Below are positions 23,466-36,744 of a stretch of DNA of 64,000 nucleotides, piece after piece. Position 1 is the stretch's first letter, and the number at the start of each line of letters is the position of its first letter. Source of the DNA: Chlorokybus atmophyticus (lineage: Eukaryota > Streptophyta > Chlorokybophyceae > Chlorokybales > Chlorokybaceae); NCBI GenBank assembly GCA_009103225.1, contig RHPI01001202.1:526487-590486 (forward strand), in the 5' to 3' direction. The notes below the pieces were generated by a model that worked only from the letters and a program-made list of their open reading frames with translations, was not told where the DNA came from and made no database searches. Position numbers and translations under genes: made by a program.

Positions 23466-26398
23466 ATGGCGTCGTCCTCCGCGGCGGCAGCGGCGGCGAG
23501 AGTGAGGGGCGGAGCCTCGTCTTCGTCTCAGAGTGTGTTCAGGAATCCACTGTACGCGCAGCCGGTGTCGCCGATAGGACCCTCGCCCCGCCCAGCCCCG
23601 TCCGTGTTTGCTGCTGTACCGGTGAGAGGCACGAGTGTGTGGAGGCTGATTTGTGGTGTGGTGTGCTTCAACGATTGCTTGCAGGTTATAATATTACTGG
23701 AGAATTAACGTGTTTGTTCATTGGATTGTGTCTGTGTTCACAAGACAAGTACAAGTGTCACAAGGTTGTACACGCCAACTAGTGGTGCTGGCTCTTTGCA
23801 TGTTACCAGTGCCTTCAGAGGCAGAGGCCGCAAGCAGCTTCAAGTGTGAGAAGGGGTAGATTAGACCAACAAATTGGCAACTTATCCAAAGCAACTGTTA
23901 CTGCACACAACTATAGTGTCAGCGATAGTGGGTTTGTTGGTGTTTTGTGTCAACATATCCATATTGAGCAGAGTCTGTAGTCGGGTTGCTTTCCAATGCA
24001 TGGTGTTGGTTGAAGCGTTACTCATAAAATACTAGCATACTTCTTTTTGCTCAGCATGCAAAGCATGCTTGCTTGCTTGCATTCAACACACAAATCAGAG
24101 GTGCAGTTGAACTCGATTGTGATACTTCTGTTTGCAGTGGAAAGGCGGCTATGCGCGAGGCAACCCGCTGTTTGAAGCAGTGAACCCGCTGTTGCCGGTA
24201 GCATGGATACGGGACAATGTTGCCCGCGTGATGAGCGTGGCCTTCGGGTCTTTGCGCAACAGCCTGATAGCTGCCGTTGTGGCTACCGTTGTGCTCACCA
24301 CCTTGCTCCTAACTTCTAGTACGCGCAATCATGCTAGTTACATATGTGTGTTTGTGTGCGTGTGCATGCGTGCGCGTGCATGAACAATGCATACGGATTT
24401 AAGAACACATGCGTACATTTAAACATGTCTGTTCCTACGCAGACATATTTGCTTAGTCACACGTGTTCACGTACATGTCATCAATGCATGGGTGTATGTA
24501 CATGTGCGTGTTCATATGTGCGGGTGCACGTACGTGTGCACACATATGCATGTGCGCATACTTGAATGCTATGTATGTACTGCGCGCTTATGACATCGTG
24601 TGCAGTTCCTACCTACTGGGTGTTTGAAAGGCTTGTGGTCCCACGTGAAGTGCGGTTTGAGAAGCCGCTCATCTTTGACTACCGCGAGGCCGCCCCTTCT
24701 GCAGTAGCCACCTTTCTCCCGCCTAAGTACCTCGAGAATAATCAGGTAACCAAGCATGCATGCTGTGTTGTGTGCAAGCTAGTTACTAATCTGCATGACA
24801 ACATCACTTCTTGAGGATGCGTGTATGCGTGCGTGTGTGCGTGCGCGAGTGTGGGGGTGCGTGTACAATGTTCAGTAACATTGCTTTTGTGTTTGGCCAG
24901 ATCAAGCCTGGCACGCCGCCCACAGTGCGCTTCTTGCCTGCCGGGCAGCTTTTGGATGTGAGTGTGGCGCTGAACGTGCCTGAAACTCCCGAGAACAGGC
25001 AGCTTGGATTATTCCAGGTGAGCTGAGTGTCTATCTTGTTGCCCGTAGTAATGTACTGACTGACATGCGCACGCCTGTTGTTGCGCAGGTGACGGCTCAA
25101 TTGCTGACTGCAGATGGACAAGTGTTAGTTTCTGGAAGCCGGCCATGCTTGCTGCGATTCCGCTCCGGCCCCATCCACTATCTTCGGACTATGCTGTTCG
25201 CGTTGCCTATGGCTTTCGGGTACTTTGAAGAGCAGGAGGTGTGCGTTTTAAGTGTATACATGCAGTTTGATGTACAAGCCTCTACTCCAGACAGAAGCTA
25301 ACACTGCGTGATGTAAGCAGCACTTTGAATTGAAGCTGCTGTCTCGCTATAAAGAGAAGGCAGACAAGCCGTTTGTCAAGCTGCAAGTGAAACTGGAGCA
25401 TCGAGCCGGGAGCTGCCTGTCCCCGCCGATCGTGTCATCTGCTTCTACGGCTGTTGAACGCAGGCTCACTGGCCTGAGCTACCTGATGTACTACTGGAGG
25501 TAAGCCAGGTGTCTTCTTCCCACACTGCATGTTGAGCAACACGTCAGTGACTGACACTTGTGCACTACGTGCGTGCAGGTTCACGTGCATGGTGTGGGGC
25601 GTGCTGTCGATCTTCAGTTGCCAGGTGCTGATGTTGCTTTGCATCTGCCCGCGGCTGCTGTTGCCGCTGCCCGCACCCGAGGAAGCAGAAGTCGTTGAGT
25701 TGGAAGCCGTGCCCGTCGCGCCCACACGACTCCCAACAGTCGTGTTGGCAGAAGCCGCAGCTCCCGCGCCCGCATCAGAACTCGCACCCGCGCTAGTAAC
25801 AGAAGTGGTAGAGGAAGAGATAGCAGAGCTGCCAGCTGTCGCACCCGCGTCTGCTCCTCCTACAAAGGGTCCAATAAGAAGGATACGTCCCGTGGCTGCT
25901 CCAAGCGCTGATGAAGCTGTTGCGACAGCAGAGCGGCCAAACAGCAGCCCCGCCGGCTTGCCAGCTGGCAGGCAAGGTGATGTCCAACAACAACCCGATA
26001 CCGTCCCTGCACAGGTGCTGAGGGTTCGCCACCGCTCGCAACACCAACACGAGGGGACATTAGCGGGTCCACGCAGCGGCGGGGACAGCGAGCCGGACTT
26101 GTACAGCGCTCAAGAGGAGTTCAGCGATCCCGAGCAACCGTTCAATGTTGGTAGTGTGGACCCGCAGGGCAGCAGCATCAACAGGCCCGCGGCACTCGAC
26201 GACACGTGGACTCTGGTACACATGCCGCGGGGGAACCAAGCGCGCAGACGCAGCATCGCCGGCAGCGTACCGGATGGCACACTCAGGCGCAGCACGAGTG
26301 CGGGCTCAGATGGCGGTGGGGACGCTGCGGACAGGAGGGGTACCCTGGACAAGTCCCAGTCGCAGTCATCTCGAAAACACAATGGCAAATGGCGGTAG
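23466..26398 (+). CDS. Seipin (lipid-droplet biogenesis protein, BSCL2 family)
   Basis: Seipin oligomers sit in the ER membrane at lipid-droplet contact sites and steer triacylglycerol into droplets. Seven exons: 23466-23621, 24138-24318, 24606-24745, 24901-25017, 25089-25238, 25321-25499, 25579-26398, giving 580 residues with every junction in phase. Transmembrane segment 1 is about 94-111 (SLIAAVVATVVLTTLLLT) and segment 2 about 312-332. Between them is the lumenal core with the family hallmarks LLDVSVALNVPETPENRQLG, then LFQVTAQLLTADGQVL, then SRPCLLRFRSGPIHYLRTML. The second membrane segment follows LMYYWRFTCMVWGVLS, also typical. The C-terminal 240 residues are a Pro/Ala/Glu/Val-rich, probably disordered cytosolic tail that is long for the family. 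The ATG is the first in frame, 58 bp after a telo-box. A degenerate copy lies near 51.8-53.2 kb. Confidence 0.92.
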
Positions 26399-26560
26399 GC
26401 AGTGATGTTGTGCGTTCACGAGTGTTGGCAGTCTACCCTGCCAATGATGTGAGTGCGCCACAGGGCTTAGGGAGGGAGTTAAGGGCTTGTATGTATGTAT
26501 CTGTGTAGAAAGTGGTTGTGAGGTGTACAGTTTGGGGAGTGCTGAGCTTATTGCAGAGGC

Positions 26561-27741
26561 AATCAGCTTAGACTTGTGAATTGTTGTGAATATGACGGAG
26601 TGCAGTAACTTCTTTGCTTCACGTTCACAAGTGCTGTTGATTTTACTGGCATGAAGGGTCTGCTTGCTTTGATGGAGGACTCCATGTCACTGGTTGGGAG
26701 CAATGCTGGCCTTGACAACGAGCAGCATGGCCCATGCTGCGTGGGGTACAGTGAACGCAATATAATGACACATGACACCGGTCTTTATGTGGGTCGTTTC
26801 TCTTCTTAGACAAGCAATATGTAAGCTTTGCAACACTTACCGCAAAATAAGACACAATAATTCACACAAAAAGATACGGATAGAACACTCTCAGATACTC
26901 TGCCGATGGTGGCTTGACGGGGACGAATCGTGCTGCTTGTATAGGCCTCGCACACTTTGTACACCAAGTAAAATCGAGCCATGATAAATGCGCTTGGACA
27001 TCTTGGACTACTGGTGGATACGACTTGCCGGGTGCCCACCACTCTTGAAGACACCACCTTGGTGAGGAGAAGAGTGTGGCAGGCGTATGCGGCTTTCGCG
27101 GCTTGTAGTCTGCAAACAAGTTGGTGCAGGCAACATTAGGTTCATGTTTGCTGATAGTGTTATGACTATGCGAGTTGCAGTACCTGTGGGAGATCTGACT
27201 ATGATGTCAAGGGGATCGTGCCAGTTGCTGGCAGGGAAAGGCAAGTCATGTATATATGCATCGTATAAAAAGCGCCAATGCCGCATGACAACCGTAAGCT
27301 TGGGTATCATATGAGGCAAGTGGTCGGGCATGTGGTGATATACGTCTGCGAACATGCAAGGGGTTTTGCATGAATGTGTTGTTCGACCGAAAACATCTAC
27401 TCAGGTTGTCAACAATCAGCAACAAGACAACAGCAACAACCTACCAGGATGGTTTTGACGGATTGCCGTGACGATGCGAGCATAGCGTTGGTAGTTGATA
27501 TTTCCGATGCTTCTTTGAAACTTCAAGTTCTTCACATCACGTATGATGTTCGACGGCCAATGCTTGAGAGAAAAGTTCATACGCAGGCAGCGGACGCCTG
27601 TCAGGGGTTCTTCATCCGTTTCATAGTACAGCCTATAGTAGATTTCCAGCTCTTCCAGCTCGTCCTGCTCTGCACACAAAGAAGATGTTGCACAGTTACA
27701 TAGTGAGAAGGATGACACATACCGACGCACACGCGCGCGCG

Positions 27742-27772
<31 letters not shown>
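26561..27772. repeat. Large duplicated segment, copy A (partner 49080-50334)
   Basis: About 1.2 kb shared in direct orientation with 49080-50334, differing by scattered substitutions and small indels. It spans an unrecognised spliced gene (exons 2-4) plus 300 bp beyond its stop codon. That flank holds, on the opposite strand, an open stretch with MKGLLALMEDSMSLVGSN that is in frame in copy A but frameshifted in the partner. The repeat ends at a (GA)n tract in both copies. Confidence 0.85.
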
Positions 27773-27774
<2 letters not shown>

Positions 27775-27902
27775 CTTGACGAACTCAAATTCACTCCCTG
27801 GGCTAGTTGTGTCCATTGTCACTTACCGTCGTTTGCTTCATCGCTGCTGGCAGCTTGCCAGCTGCAGGACGCAGCGTCGTCATGTTCACCAAAGCTGTCC
27901 AT
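26862..27902 (-). CDS. Unrecognised four-exon gene family, intact copy A (236 aa)
   Basis: I do not recognise this protein. Exons 27827-27902, 27445-27669, 27184-27345 and 26862-27109 join in phases 1, 1, 1 and end in TGA. The ATG at 27902 starts an acidic Ser/Asp/Ala-rich exon (MDSFGEHDDAAS). Exon 2 carries DELEELEIYYRLYY and MNFSLKHWPSN. Exon 3 carries TVVMRHWRFLYDAYIHDLPF and WHDPLDIIV. Exon 4 carries DYKPRKPHTP, a CxxC pair (WCTKC, Cys204 and Cys207) and the conserved end PVKPPSAEYLRVFYPY. No signal peptide or membrane segment is visible. The same exon lengths and phases recur in copies B (opposite strand) and D. A (GA)n tract lies in intron 1. It may be a domesticated or transposon-carried gene, or a host gene amplified locally. 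The shared structure and mostly conservative differences argue that it is, or was recently, under selection. Confidence 0.6.
27744..27772. repeat. (GA)n microsatellite in intron 1 of copy A
   Basis: Short GA run after a CGCGCGCG stretch, at the same place as the much longer tracts in copies B and D. Confidence 0.95.
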
Positions 27903-29505
27903 TGCACGCCTGTGTCCAGCAGCACAGTTCGCGGTTAAAGAGAGAAAGCATTTTCATGCACACATACACGCAGTGGGTAAGATATGAATAGGTGGTGCGC
28001 TCGCAAAGCATTGGTGTGTGCGCCTGTGCATGTGCAATGGCTTTCACACGCGCTTGCGCAAAAGTGTCTGTGTGTGTGTGCGCCTGTCAATGTGCACGAG
28101 CGTTGTTTGGTATGCGAGATGAAGCAGCTTCAATCAACCAATCAGCCTCCCTCCTGATCCTGGCCTCTACAACGGCAGAAGGGTGTATGCACCAGCACCA
28201 GTATTGCAAGCTTGTGTGTGTAAAGAGATGTACATCTGAACTCCTATTTAGATACCATACCTCATGCAGGCTACTTTCACACCTCAACAAATGCAGAACC
28301 AACGCACAAGTTTAACAACATAACACGAGAGATCAAGGTTGCTGAGTGTGACGCAAACTGCAGCAAGGACACGTGTTGGCCATGAAAAAAGTTGTGAATA
28401 CAATGTATACTTTGTACTCTCCTTGAGAACATTTTGTGTTCACCACCTATAGTACCTACCGCTCACTCATGTCCAACAGCCAACCGCACATCCGCCATCA
28501 AAAAACTTGATTGGTACTGTCATCATCAGGGGCTCCACCTTTCTGTGTCTGTGCCCCCACTTGCGCGCTAGTCCCAGCCCCAGAGATGTGCTTGTTCAAG
28601 CAGAGTATAAGGGGGACTGTCCGCCACGCCTACACCTGCGCCGCCGCCCGCTCGAGCCTCAATGCACACTGGCTGATTGGATGGGGCGTTGCCACTAAGG
28701 GCCTGCCTTTCTCGTTTTGGCCTGGAGTTCAGTCAGACCCTCTCTCGTACTTCTGTTTGTAGTCAACATCCCAAAGAGTTCGCAAGTTGCGCTTAAGCGG
28801 CGGCGGCGGAGGAGGAGGAGGAGGAGGAGGACGAGGACGAGGAGCTGCAGAGTTGGACATCCTGCATAAGGACGTGATTTCTGAGGAAAGCCTAAGCGGA
28901 AGGGCGGATAAGCAACAGGTGGGGGGCGCCCTGACGCTCAATTGATGTTGATGGAGGCTGCGCGATGGTTGAAATGGTATCAATGATGTTGTTGAGCATT
29001 GACTGCGGTTGAGGCGAAGGATTATACTGTTGCGGTACAACCCTCCTCGACCGATGCAGTGACTGTCAGCGTTTGGTACAACTCTGCCGTTTTGCTTCTT
29101 GGCTTGTTTGTTGGCTCCGCAGATTGATAATGCGATTGCATCGTCTAAGCAAGCGCGCATATGTATCTACGAAAGAGTCGCGCAACATCAGTGCTAGTGC
29201 ACATGCACGTAGCCGTTATAGAGGACACAGGTTGAGGAGGGAGGATGACTGGATTAGGACAGCTACTTGATATCTCGCACACGAAACGTTCAGGAAAAAA
29301 AAGCTTGCAACATGCACGTATTCATCAGCGCAGGTGCACACACATAAGGTCGCGTGCATAGAACCGTACGTAGTCATGCACACCCATCCACACCAACGCC
29401 TCCGAGCGCACCCACTCACTTGCTCATACCTTACCCGCTGCGTACATGAACGTTGCCCTTGCGCTCTCGCTTTATGTGAACTGTGCTGCTGGACACAGAC
29501 GTGCG
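27903..29505. other. Spacer between head-to-head copies A and B
   Basis: The outer parts (about 27903-28030 and 29390-29505) are inverted repeats of each other, so the homology of the two gene copies extends into their upstream regions. The middle holds simple GT-rich sequence, a proline-rich open frame (listed) and a GGA/GGC run at 28798-28840. Confidence 0.5.
28729..28860 (-). CDS. Small proline-rich open frame, doubtful
   Basis: ATG at 28860 opens MSNSAAPRPRPP, an 11-proline run and LKRNLRTLWDVDYKQKYERG, then TGA; 43 residues. The polyproline comes from a GGA/GGC microsatellite, so the frame may be accidental, but the tail is not low complexity and could be a first exon. No partner exon was found. 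Confidence 0.2.
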   Translation of the reverse strand: MSNSAAPRPRPPPPPPPPPPPLKRNLRTLWDVDYKQKYERGSD

Positions 29506-30862
<1,357 letters not shown>

Positions 30863-32100
30863 ATGGTTTATCAGGTGGCGTTGATTGTAGGTTGTGGCAA
30901 GAGCCAGCTTGAAACGTAACTGATAGATACAAACATGTGATTGCGCAATATAATCTGTATTTACGACTGACATGGTAAGCAATTTGCCATCCAATAATCG
31001 TGATAACTTTTTGTGTATTTGTCATCAAAGTCTTACATGCACTATGACCAAGTTACTTGAACTGATTACCCTTACCAACATGTAATGTTCACGAACGCTA
31101 TTAATGGCATGGCATGCCATCCGCCGTAAAACAACCAAGAATCGTGGTCGTATTTTGTGTAGTTGTAATCAATGTCTTACATGCAGTTTATGACCAATTT
31201 ACTTTACTCAAGCTGACGATCCTTAACGACATGCAGTGTTCACAAACACTATCGACGGAATGGCAATGGCCATAATGGTATGCTATTTAATGTCGAATTA
31301 TTCAGAGATGTGTTTATGTCACATAATTTACAATAATAGTCTGACATGCAGTTCATGACCAAGTTACTTCATTCAAACCGACATCCCTATAGCAACATGC
31401 AACCAGTCCACAGTGCGTGCTTCTGAACGTCACAATTGCTGGTTCACGCGAGGGTGTAGGGGTTATGGCAGCTGAGCGCGAGACGAATTTCCTTGAAAGC
31501 CAAGTGTTACGACGCGGAGTTTGCAGCTTTATCCCTTCAGTTGCAGAGACTCATAATTGCTCGGAAGCAAAAACCATTGAGTTGTAATATGTGTGTGTGA
31601 TTGTCTTATTTATAACTGCATGCGGATAAAAAGCATGCTTCTTTCAGCGCGTAATTGCTCAATTTCATCAGAGCATCTATGTCGCCCTGTAGCGTTATTG
31701 GGCATTTGCTGTCATGGTATTAACAGCATGAGCTGTACAGGCAATCCCGTTATGCAATGCAAGGCCAGCTCGTAACACTACTCAAAATTCAAGCGATGTG
31801 GCAGGCTTCGTTATGTTTGTTTTGTCTAATACATCATGTACAATATTAATGTACAAGCATACGAGTAGTGGCTGATTGTACCTGACCCCATGCTATCCAG
31901 TAGCATGAAGTTCAGGCTACAATGGCTTGGTAGCCATGTAATGTATTATCGTCTTAAAGCCGAAGTGAGTGCCACTTGCACACGCAAAATCATTCAGGCG
32001 CCTATATGGGAATGCATTCCCTAACCTATAGTACAGTGTGTACGCGGAGCACTTGATGTATGTGTTCGTGCGATGCCCGGCGCACTGCGGCAGGGGGCAA
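30863..32100. other. AT-richer flank with degenerate tandem repeats, no gene seen
   Basis: After copy B the sequence becomes AT-richer. It contains three diverged repeats (listed) and a long stretch to 32100 in which I recognise nothing coding. Confidence 0.45.
30985..31430. repeat. Degenerate tandem repeat, three units of about 144-165 bp
   Basis: The phrase TCTTACATGCA, then TATGACCAAGTTACTT, then a CGATCC/ACCC-like block and AACATGCA recurs with starts near 31031, 31175 and 31340. Similarity is moderate, and each unit also contains a TTTTGTGTA-like lead-in. Confidence 0.6.
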
Positions 32101-32316
32101 GCAATATGTAAGCTTTGTAACACTTACCGCAAAATAAGACACAATAATTCACACAAAAAGATACGGATAGAACACTCTCAGATACTCTGCCGATGGTGGC
32201 TTGACGGGGACGAATCGTGCTGCTTGTATAGGCCTCGCACACTTTGTACACCAAGTAAAATCGAGCCATGATAAATGCGCTTGGACATCTTGGACTACTG
32301 GTGGATACGACTTGCC
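32101..32316 (-). pseudogene. Fragment of the unrecognised family (copy C), cut at an N
   Basis: Matches 26814-27030 of copy A with one visible mismatch. It covers the 3' flank and the last 56 codons (GKSYPPVVQD to FYPYLFV and TGA at 32149). It stops exactly at the N at 32317, after which unrelated sequence begins. It is either a truncated repeat or a mis-joined contig end. Confidence 0.7.
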
Positions 32317-32905
32317 NCTATACGAAATTTTCACGATAGTCGGCGGCCATTGCTGTGCATTCTGTGGTAATGCACTAGAACGCATACTTGCGCGGGGTTT
32401 TGACAGAAATGAAACTAACTTTTGGGCCGCCGCCGCAAATTACGAAGATTTGCGGCACTACGGTATGATCCACCTCAACAACATGCGGAGTCGGTGCTTG
32501 ATGTAGCCATCTGGCATGAGACGTTAACAACATTGTTTTTGCATGCTTTGCATTGAGTCGATTTTGCTCACACAAATTTGGCAATAGAGAGCAGCCGTCG
32601 AGCTGCTCATCCTCAAAGGGATAACATAGCACGGTCAGCCCCGTCATTGGTTCAACGGGACCGATCGAACGGTTGCCCGATGCGCTGACGCCACAGGCAG
32701 ACACAAATTAGCTGCCAAATCCCTTCAGAACATGCTGCACAGCTTAACCAACGGCTTAGCTAGAGTCGGGAGGGGCAGCACATGGGACAGCATCATGGCA
32801 ACTGGAAAATCCTTGCCGAGCACTCGAAGTTATCGAGTATGTAAAAGCGTATCAGCGAGAGGTTGTCGCGGCTGGTGTACAGCCTTAGCAAGCTGAGCCT
32901 TTACA

Positions 32906-33492
32906 GTGAGAGACGTTCGCACGCTGTCAACGCACTTGGACGTACAAGTATATGCTACAAGCGGGCCCGAAGTGTTGCTTCTTATGCGGGACCGCATGCT
33001 GTTCCCATGCTCGTGGTGTAGTTGGCAGAGCGATGAAGCGTGTCATCTGCAGCTGCACCAACTACAGCAAACAAAAGCGGGCTTACAAGTCCGCATAGGG
33101 GTGCTAAAGAACTGGAAGGACATGCCCCCGGCTATCCCACTCACACATGATGGCATTGTTTTTGACATGCATTAGGAGATGGGGCTGTTTGTAGAGTGTG
33201 CACGTCAGCACAACATGGAGCTTGGCACGGGCTATTTGTTCCGTGGCATGCATTAATGCAAAAGAAAGTGGCTGCACGGAAGTCTACAGAGTGCCGCGGC
33301 CAATAAGGCGTTACGCAAGCACTTGTTGGCTAGCGGCATTGACAAGCCACATGTGACGCTGCATAGTTTCAGACGAGGTGGTGTGCAGCACCGCCAAAAA
33401 CAAGGCATGACCATGGCAGAGCTACAACAACAGGGTTTGTGGCGGACTGAGGCCATGGTGCGGCACTACTTGTGCCCGTCTAATCAGGTATA
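32906..33492 (+). pseudogene. Tyrosine recombinase of the DIRS-like element, two in-frame stops
   Basis: Integrates the circular DNA copy of the element in this class. One frame runs through with TAG at 33173 and TAA at 33254. The C-terminal part shows the recombinase signature LHSFRRGGVQHRQKQG (the H-x-x-R box) followed by GLWRTEAMVRHYL, where the tyrosine would be the nucleophile. The upstream part has VLLLMRDRMLFPCSW and VLKNWKDMPPAIPLTHDG. The second catalytic arginine could not be placed with certainty. It may continue past a GTATAC donor at 33488. The stops make this copy inactive unless they are sequence errors. Confidence 0.65.
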
Positions 33493-34015
33493 CACTATAT
33501 AGAATGCCACATGCGGGTATTTGCCTGGGCTATATATGTGCGCAGGCACTTTCCTACCCCTCACAAACAGAGCTGGTTGTGCATGAAGTAGCATGCTCTC
33601 ATGAATAGGTAGCCCCAGAACTTGTGGCCACCAAGGTTTCTGTGTCCATTGTGGCATAACCAACACGCAATCGAGCGTATGCAACCAACTTACCTGCCGT
33701 GCCCAGCAGGGCCAAGGGTCGGGATGACCCACAAGAGGCCGCGCTTGGCGCAGTCCCAACCGGAGGTGAGAGCGTTGCCACTCGAGCCCGGGCTGTTACA
33801 AGGGAAGAAGAAGGCGGGAGCAACGGTATTGACCTGACCGAAGCAAACATGTCTACAGTCGATGCACCTCATCGCGCTATCACTTGATCACGCGTTGTTG
33901 CGCACATGGCCCAATCGCCTGCATCCGCGGTTTTGGAGAGCCAGTCCTCTAATTGCAGCCGCTTGCGCGCCTGCCACGAGCAACGCAAGTGAAGATCCCT
34001 GGCCCAGAGCACTCC

Positions 34016-35303
34016 CTACAGCTTATAGAGCAGGGCTCTTAGGTAAGGCGAAGGGGAGACCAGCTTGGAAAGAGCTTGTAGGGCTGGTTGACAGTCCCCT
34101 TCAAGCATGACAGTTGTGTGCCGCACGTTTGGAAAGCGGCGAGCTGCCCCTATGACCACGGCAACATACGTCAGCCCTTTCTTGACTGCTAAGGACAGCT
34201 CCAGCTCAACCGGTGTGAAGTTGCCCTGCATGTGGCCCCACGGTGTCACCGCACCCCAACCCTTTTCTGTTGATGCATGTGCACGCAGCAGAATGGAGCT
34301 AGGCCGTCTCCACCAAGCGCTGGCTGTGTACATCCGCATGGTTGATCGCGACCACGCAATGAACTCTTTTGTATTGGCCGGCGCTGCAAATGGTGCTTCC
34401 CAAGTGTTGGCGTGGTTTACGACTTCCATGAGCGACCTAGCAAATAGCAGGACGGGAAGAACGGCCAAGCGTAGGCTGATTAGCTTGCCTGCTACGCGCG
34501 CCAGCACTTTGTTGGTGAGCGTTGTGCGCGCCAGCGTGTCCTCAAGCAGCATGTCGAGGTCCTCAAGCTTGGCTTCAGGCACTGAGAACGCGCCCACTTG
34601 CGAGTCCACAATGAGCCCCAGCAGCTGCAAGCGCATGGTGGGGAAAGCATTACACTTAGGCAGTCCAAAGAACTCGTGCAGTGCCGCATCGAGCTGCATG
34701 ATCAGCTCAATACGCCAGTAGATGCCTTTGTTGCGATGTGCCATGTGCATGTCTATGTAGCTAAGGGTGCCAATGCCCGCAATTCGCAATGGCTGTGGAT
34801 GACAAGCTGCACCAAGTGAATGCATAGCATGCTCGATTCAGTCCAAAGGGGAGCACGTTCCATCTGAACACCTGACCTTCGAAGGCCACGCACAAGTAAT
34901 TGGTGTCACATGCGCGGATGGGAATGTGGTGGTATCCGCTTTTCAAGTCAAAGCTTGCTTGCCATGCTCCTACTTGGGTGTAGTGTAACACGTCTGTTAA
35001 GCGCTCGTAGTGGAAAGGTATGTGTGCGAGGAACAGGTTGATGTAGCGAAGATCCACCACCAAACGTTTCTTGCTCGTGACTACCACCCCCATGCCCGAG
35101 ATCACCTGCTTTGCTGCATCGGTTGGCACCGGGGTGATAGGCCCCGTGCCCACCAGCCCACCAGCCCACCATTGGGGAGCGGCTTTGGCAATACCTGCGC
35201 CGGTGCAGAAACATTGAGCATGGCCATCACAGGCCATGCCTGGACGGCGACAACCTCTCCTTGGCTTTGCCCCGAGGGAGCAAAAGGAGGCTTGCAGGCT
35301 CAT
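34016..35303 (-). pseudogene. Reverse transcriptase and RNase H region of the DIRS-like element, frameshifted
   Basis: RNA-dependent DNA polymerase of the element. The first frame (35303 down to about 34790) carries KKRLVVDLRYINLFL, GAWQASFDLKSGYHHIPIRA and RWNVLPFGLNRACYAFT, all RT core motifs. Reading then has to shift to a second frame (34825 to 34016), which carries LRIAGIGTLSYIDMHMAH, LGLIVDSQVGAFSVPEAKL and, further on, an RNase H-like part (HASTEKGWGAVTPWGH). The catalytic YxDD box reads YIDM, so the second aspartate is missing. Frameshift and lost aspartate both indicate a dead copy. Confidence 0.75.
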
Positions 35304-35419
35304 GAGCGGTGTGCAGCTGCCCGAGGCAGTGCTTGAAGTAGAATGTTGAAGAAAGGAATGGAGAGGCGCGACACAAAGGCATACCCTGCAACAAACGCGT
35401 ACCTTGTCATGTGTTGGTA

Positions 35420-36744
35420 TTATCCAAGCTGAGTGGCTGCCTCCTTCCGCACCTCCGTGTAGAATTCCAGCAGCTCGGTGATGAGGTGCGCCTCCGTGTA
35501 GTCCATGGACAGGTCCAACTTACTCGCCTCGAGGGCCCGAGCGCAGTCCTCCCCGAACAGTGAAGCATGAACGTATCCAAACTCTTTGTACAAACACGTT
35601 TCAAGCAGTACATGTACATACGCCATGAGCGGATACTGCGTGTCCGTGATCATGTTCGATTTGTGCAGTTGCAACAATCCCTTGCGCACCGCATCTCCCG
35701 TGAAGCGGTTAACAATGTTGTTGCGGACACGCACAAAGTGCGAGGTGCGCGTGAAGTGGGTGACATGTACGCCATCAGCTGCCAGCTTCATGCCCTTCGC
35801 CTCCGCGAACGAGCGCCCAGGTGTTGCAGCTGAAGGCACTGTGGGGTGAGGTGTGCATGGGGCTGGCCGCGTCAGCGGGGGTGCGATTGTAGAGGGGTTA
35901 GCTCCCACAGCTGGAGGCACGGTGGGGTGAGGTATGAAAGGGGCCGGCTGCGCCGCTAGTGGTGTTGCGATTGTAGAGGGGTTGGCACTCATTAGGTTGG
36001 GACAGGCCGAAACCTGCAGGGGCTGGTTGGCGGGTAGCGTGCGCACAAAAACGAGGCCGGCGGCAGCATCGATCACGCCTTCCACGCGCGCGAGCGTCCA
36101 TTGTCCCACGCTTAGCTCCGCACACACCATGCGTCCTAGCAGCGCCTGCAAGCCACCTGCTGCTAGCAACGCAGCCACATCAGTCGTTGCCTGAGGATTC
36201 AAAGTATGAATGTAGCCCAAACTCAGCATTGAGGGTGGCCGCGAGGTTGTTGAAGGCGGCATCGACACTGGGCGCGCCTGGTGCGACGCCTAGCGATGGC
36301 GTGACGAAAGCGGGCGGAGGAGGCACCGCCAGAGCTGGCGGGAGGGGAGCTGAGACGTTCAGTGCTGGCACGGACGGAACTGGTGCCTACTGAGGCAGGA
36401 GAGGCGCTCCCGACTGCTCCGCCTGCAGCCGCGGAGATGGGGGGTGATGCGATCTTCGCGCCAGGAGGCTCCAGCTGCGCCTGACTGGCGACCGATGTTG
36501 CCATCGGCGCGGGGGGCTGCGGCTCCTGCTGCGACCCCACCCAGGGCTCCAACGCTGGAACGCGTAGAACACGGGGCCGCGGCAGTTGGGGCTGCGCGAC
36601 CGCCTGCGTAGGGGGGAAACTGGGGTAGGTACGGCCCCTTAGCGGGGACCATCTGCGCCTCAGGGGCTGGTGACGGTGGGGAGAGTCCCGGGAACTTGCC
36701 ATGTGCGGGCCGTGTCTCTCATCTCCACAAGATGAGCCCCCCAA
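35420..36744 (-). pseudogene. Gag-like region of the DIRS-like element
   Basis: Two overlapping minus-strand frames. The main one (36268-35420, 282 codons) is Pro/Ala-rich at the start, with a twice-repeated NPSTIAxPL and HPTVP block, then a structured half (THFTRTSHFVRVRNNIVNRF and YKEFGYVHASLFGEDCARAL). The upstream frame (36744-36223) is Pro/Ser/Arg-rich low complexity. Position before the reverse transcriptase on the same strand identifies it as gag; I see no zinc knuckle. A frameshift between the two frames is likely. Confidence 0.5.

Noticed and set aside
33000-33040. GTGGTGTAGTTGGCAGAGCG resembling the start of a tRNA gene
   Set aside because: No matching acceptor stem or T-loop follows, and it lies in the recombinase reading frame.
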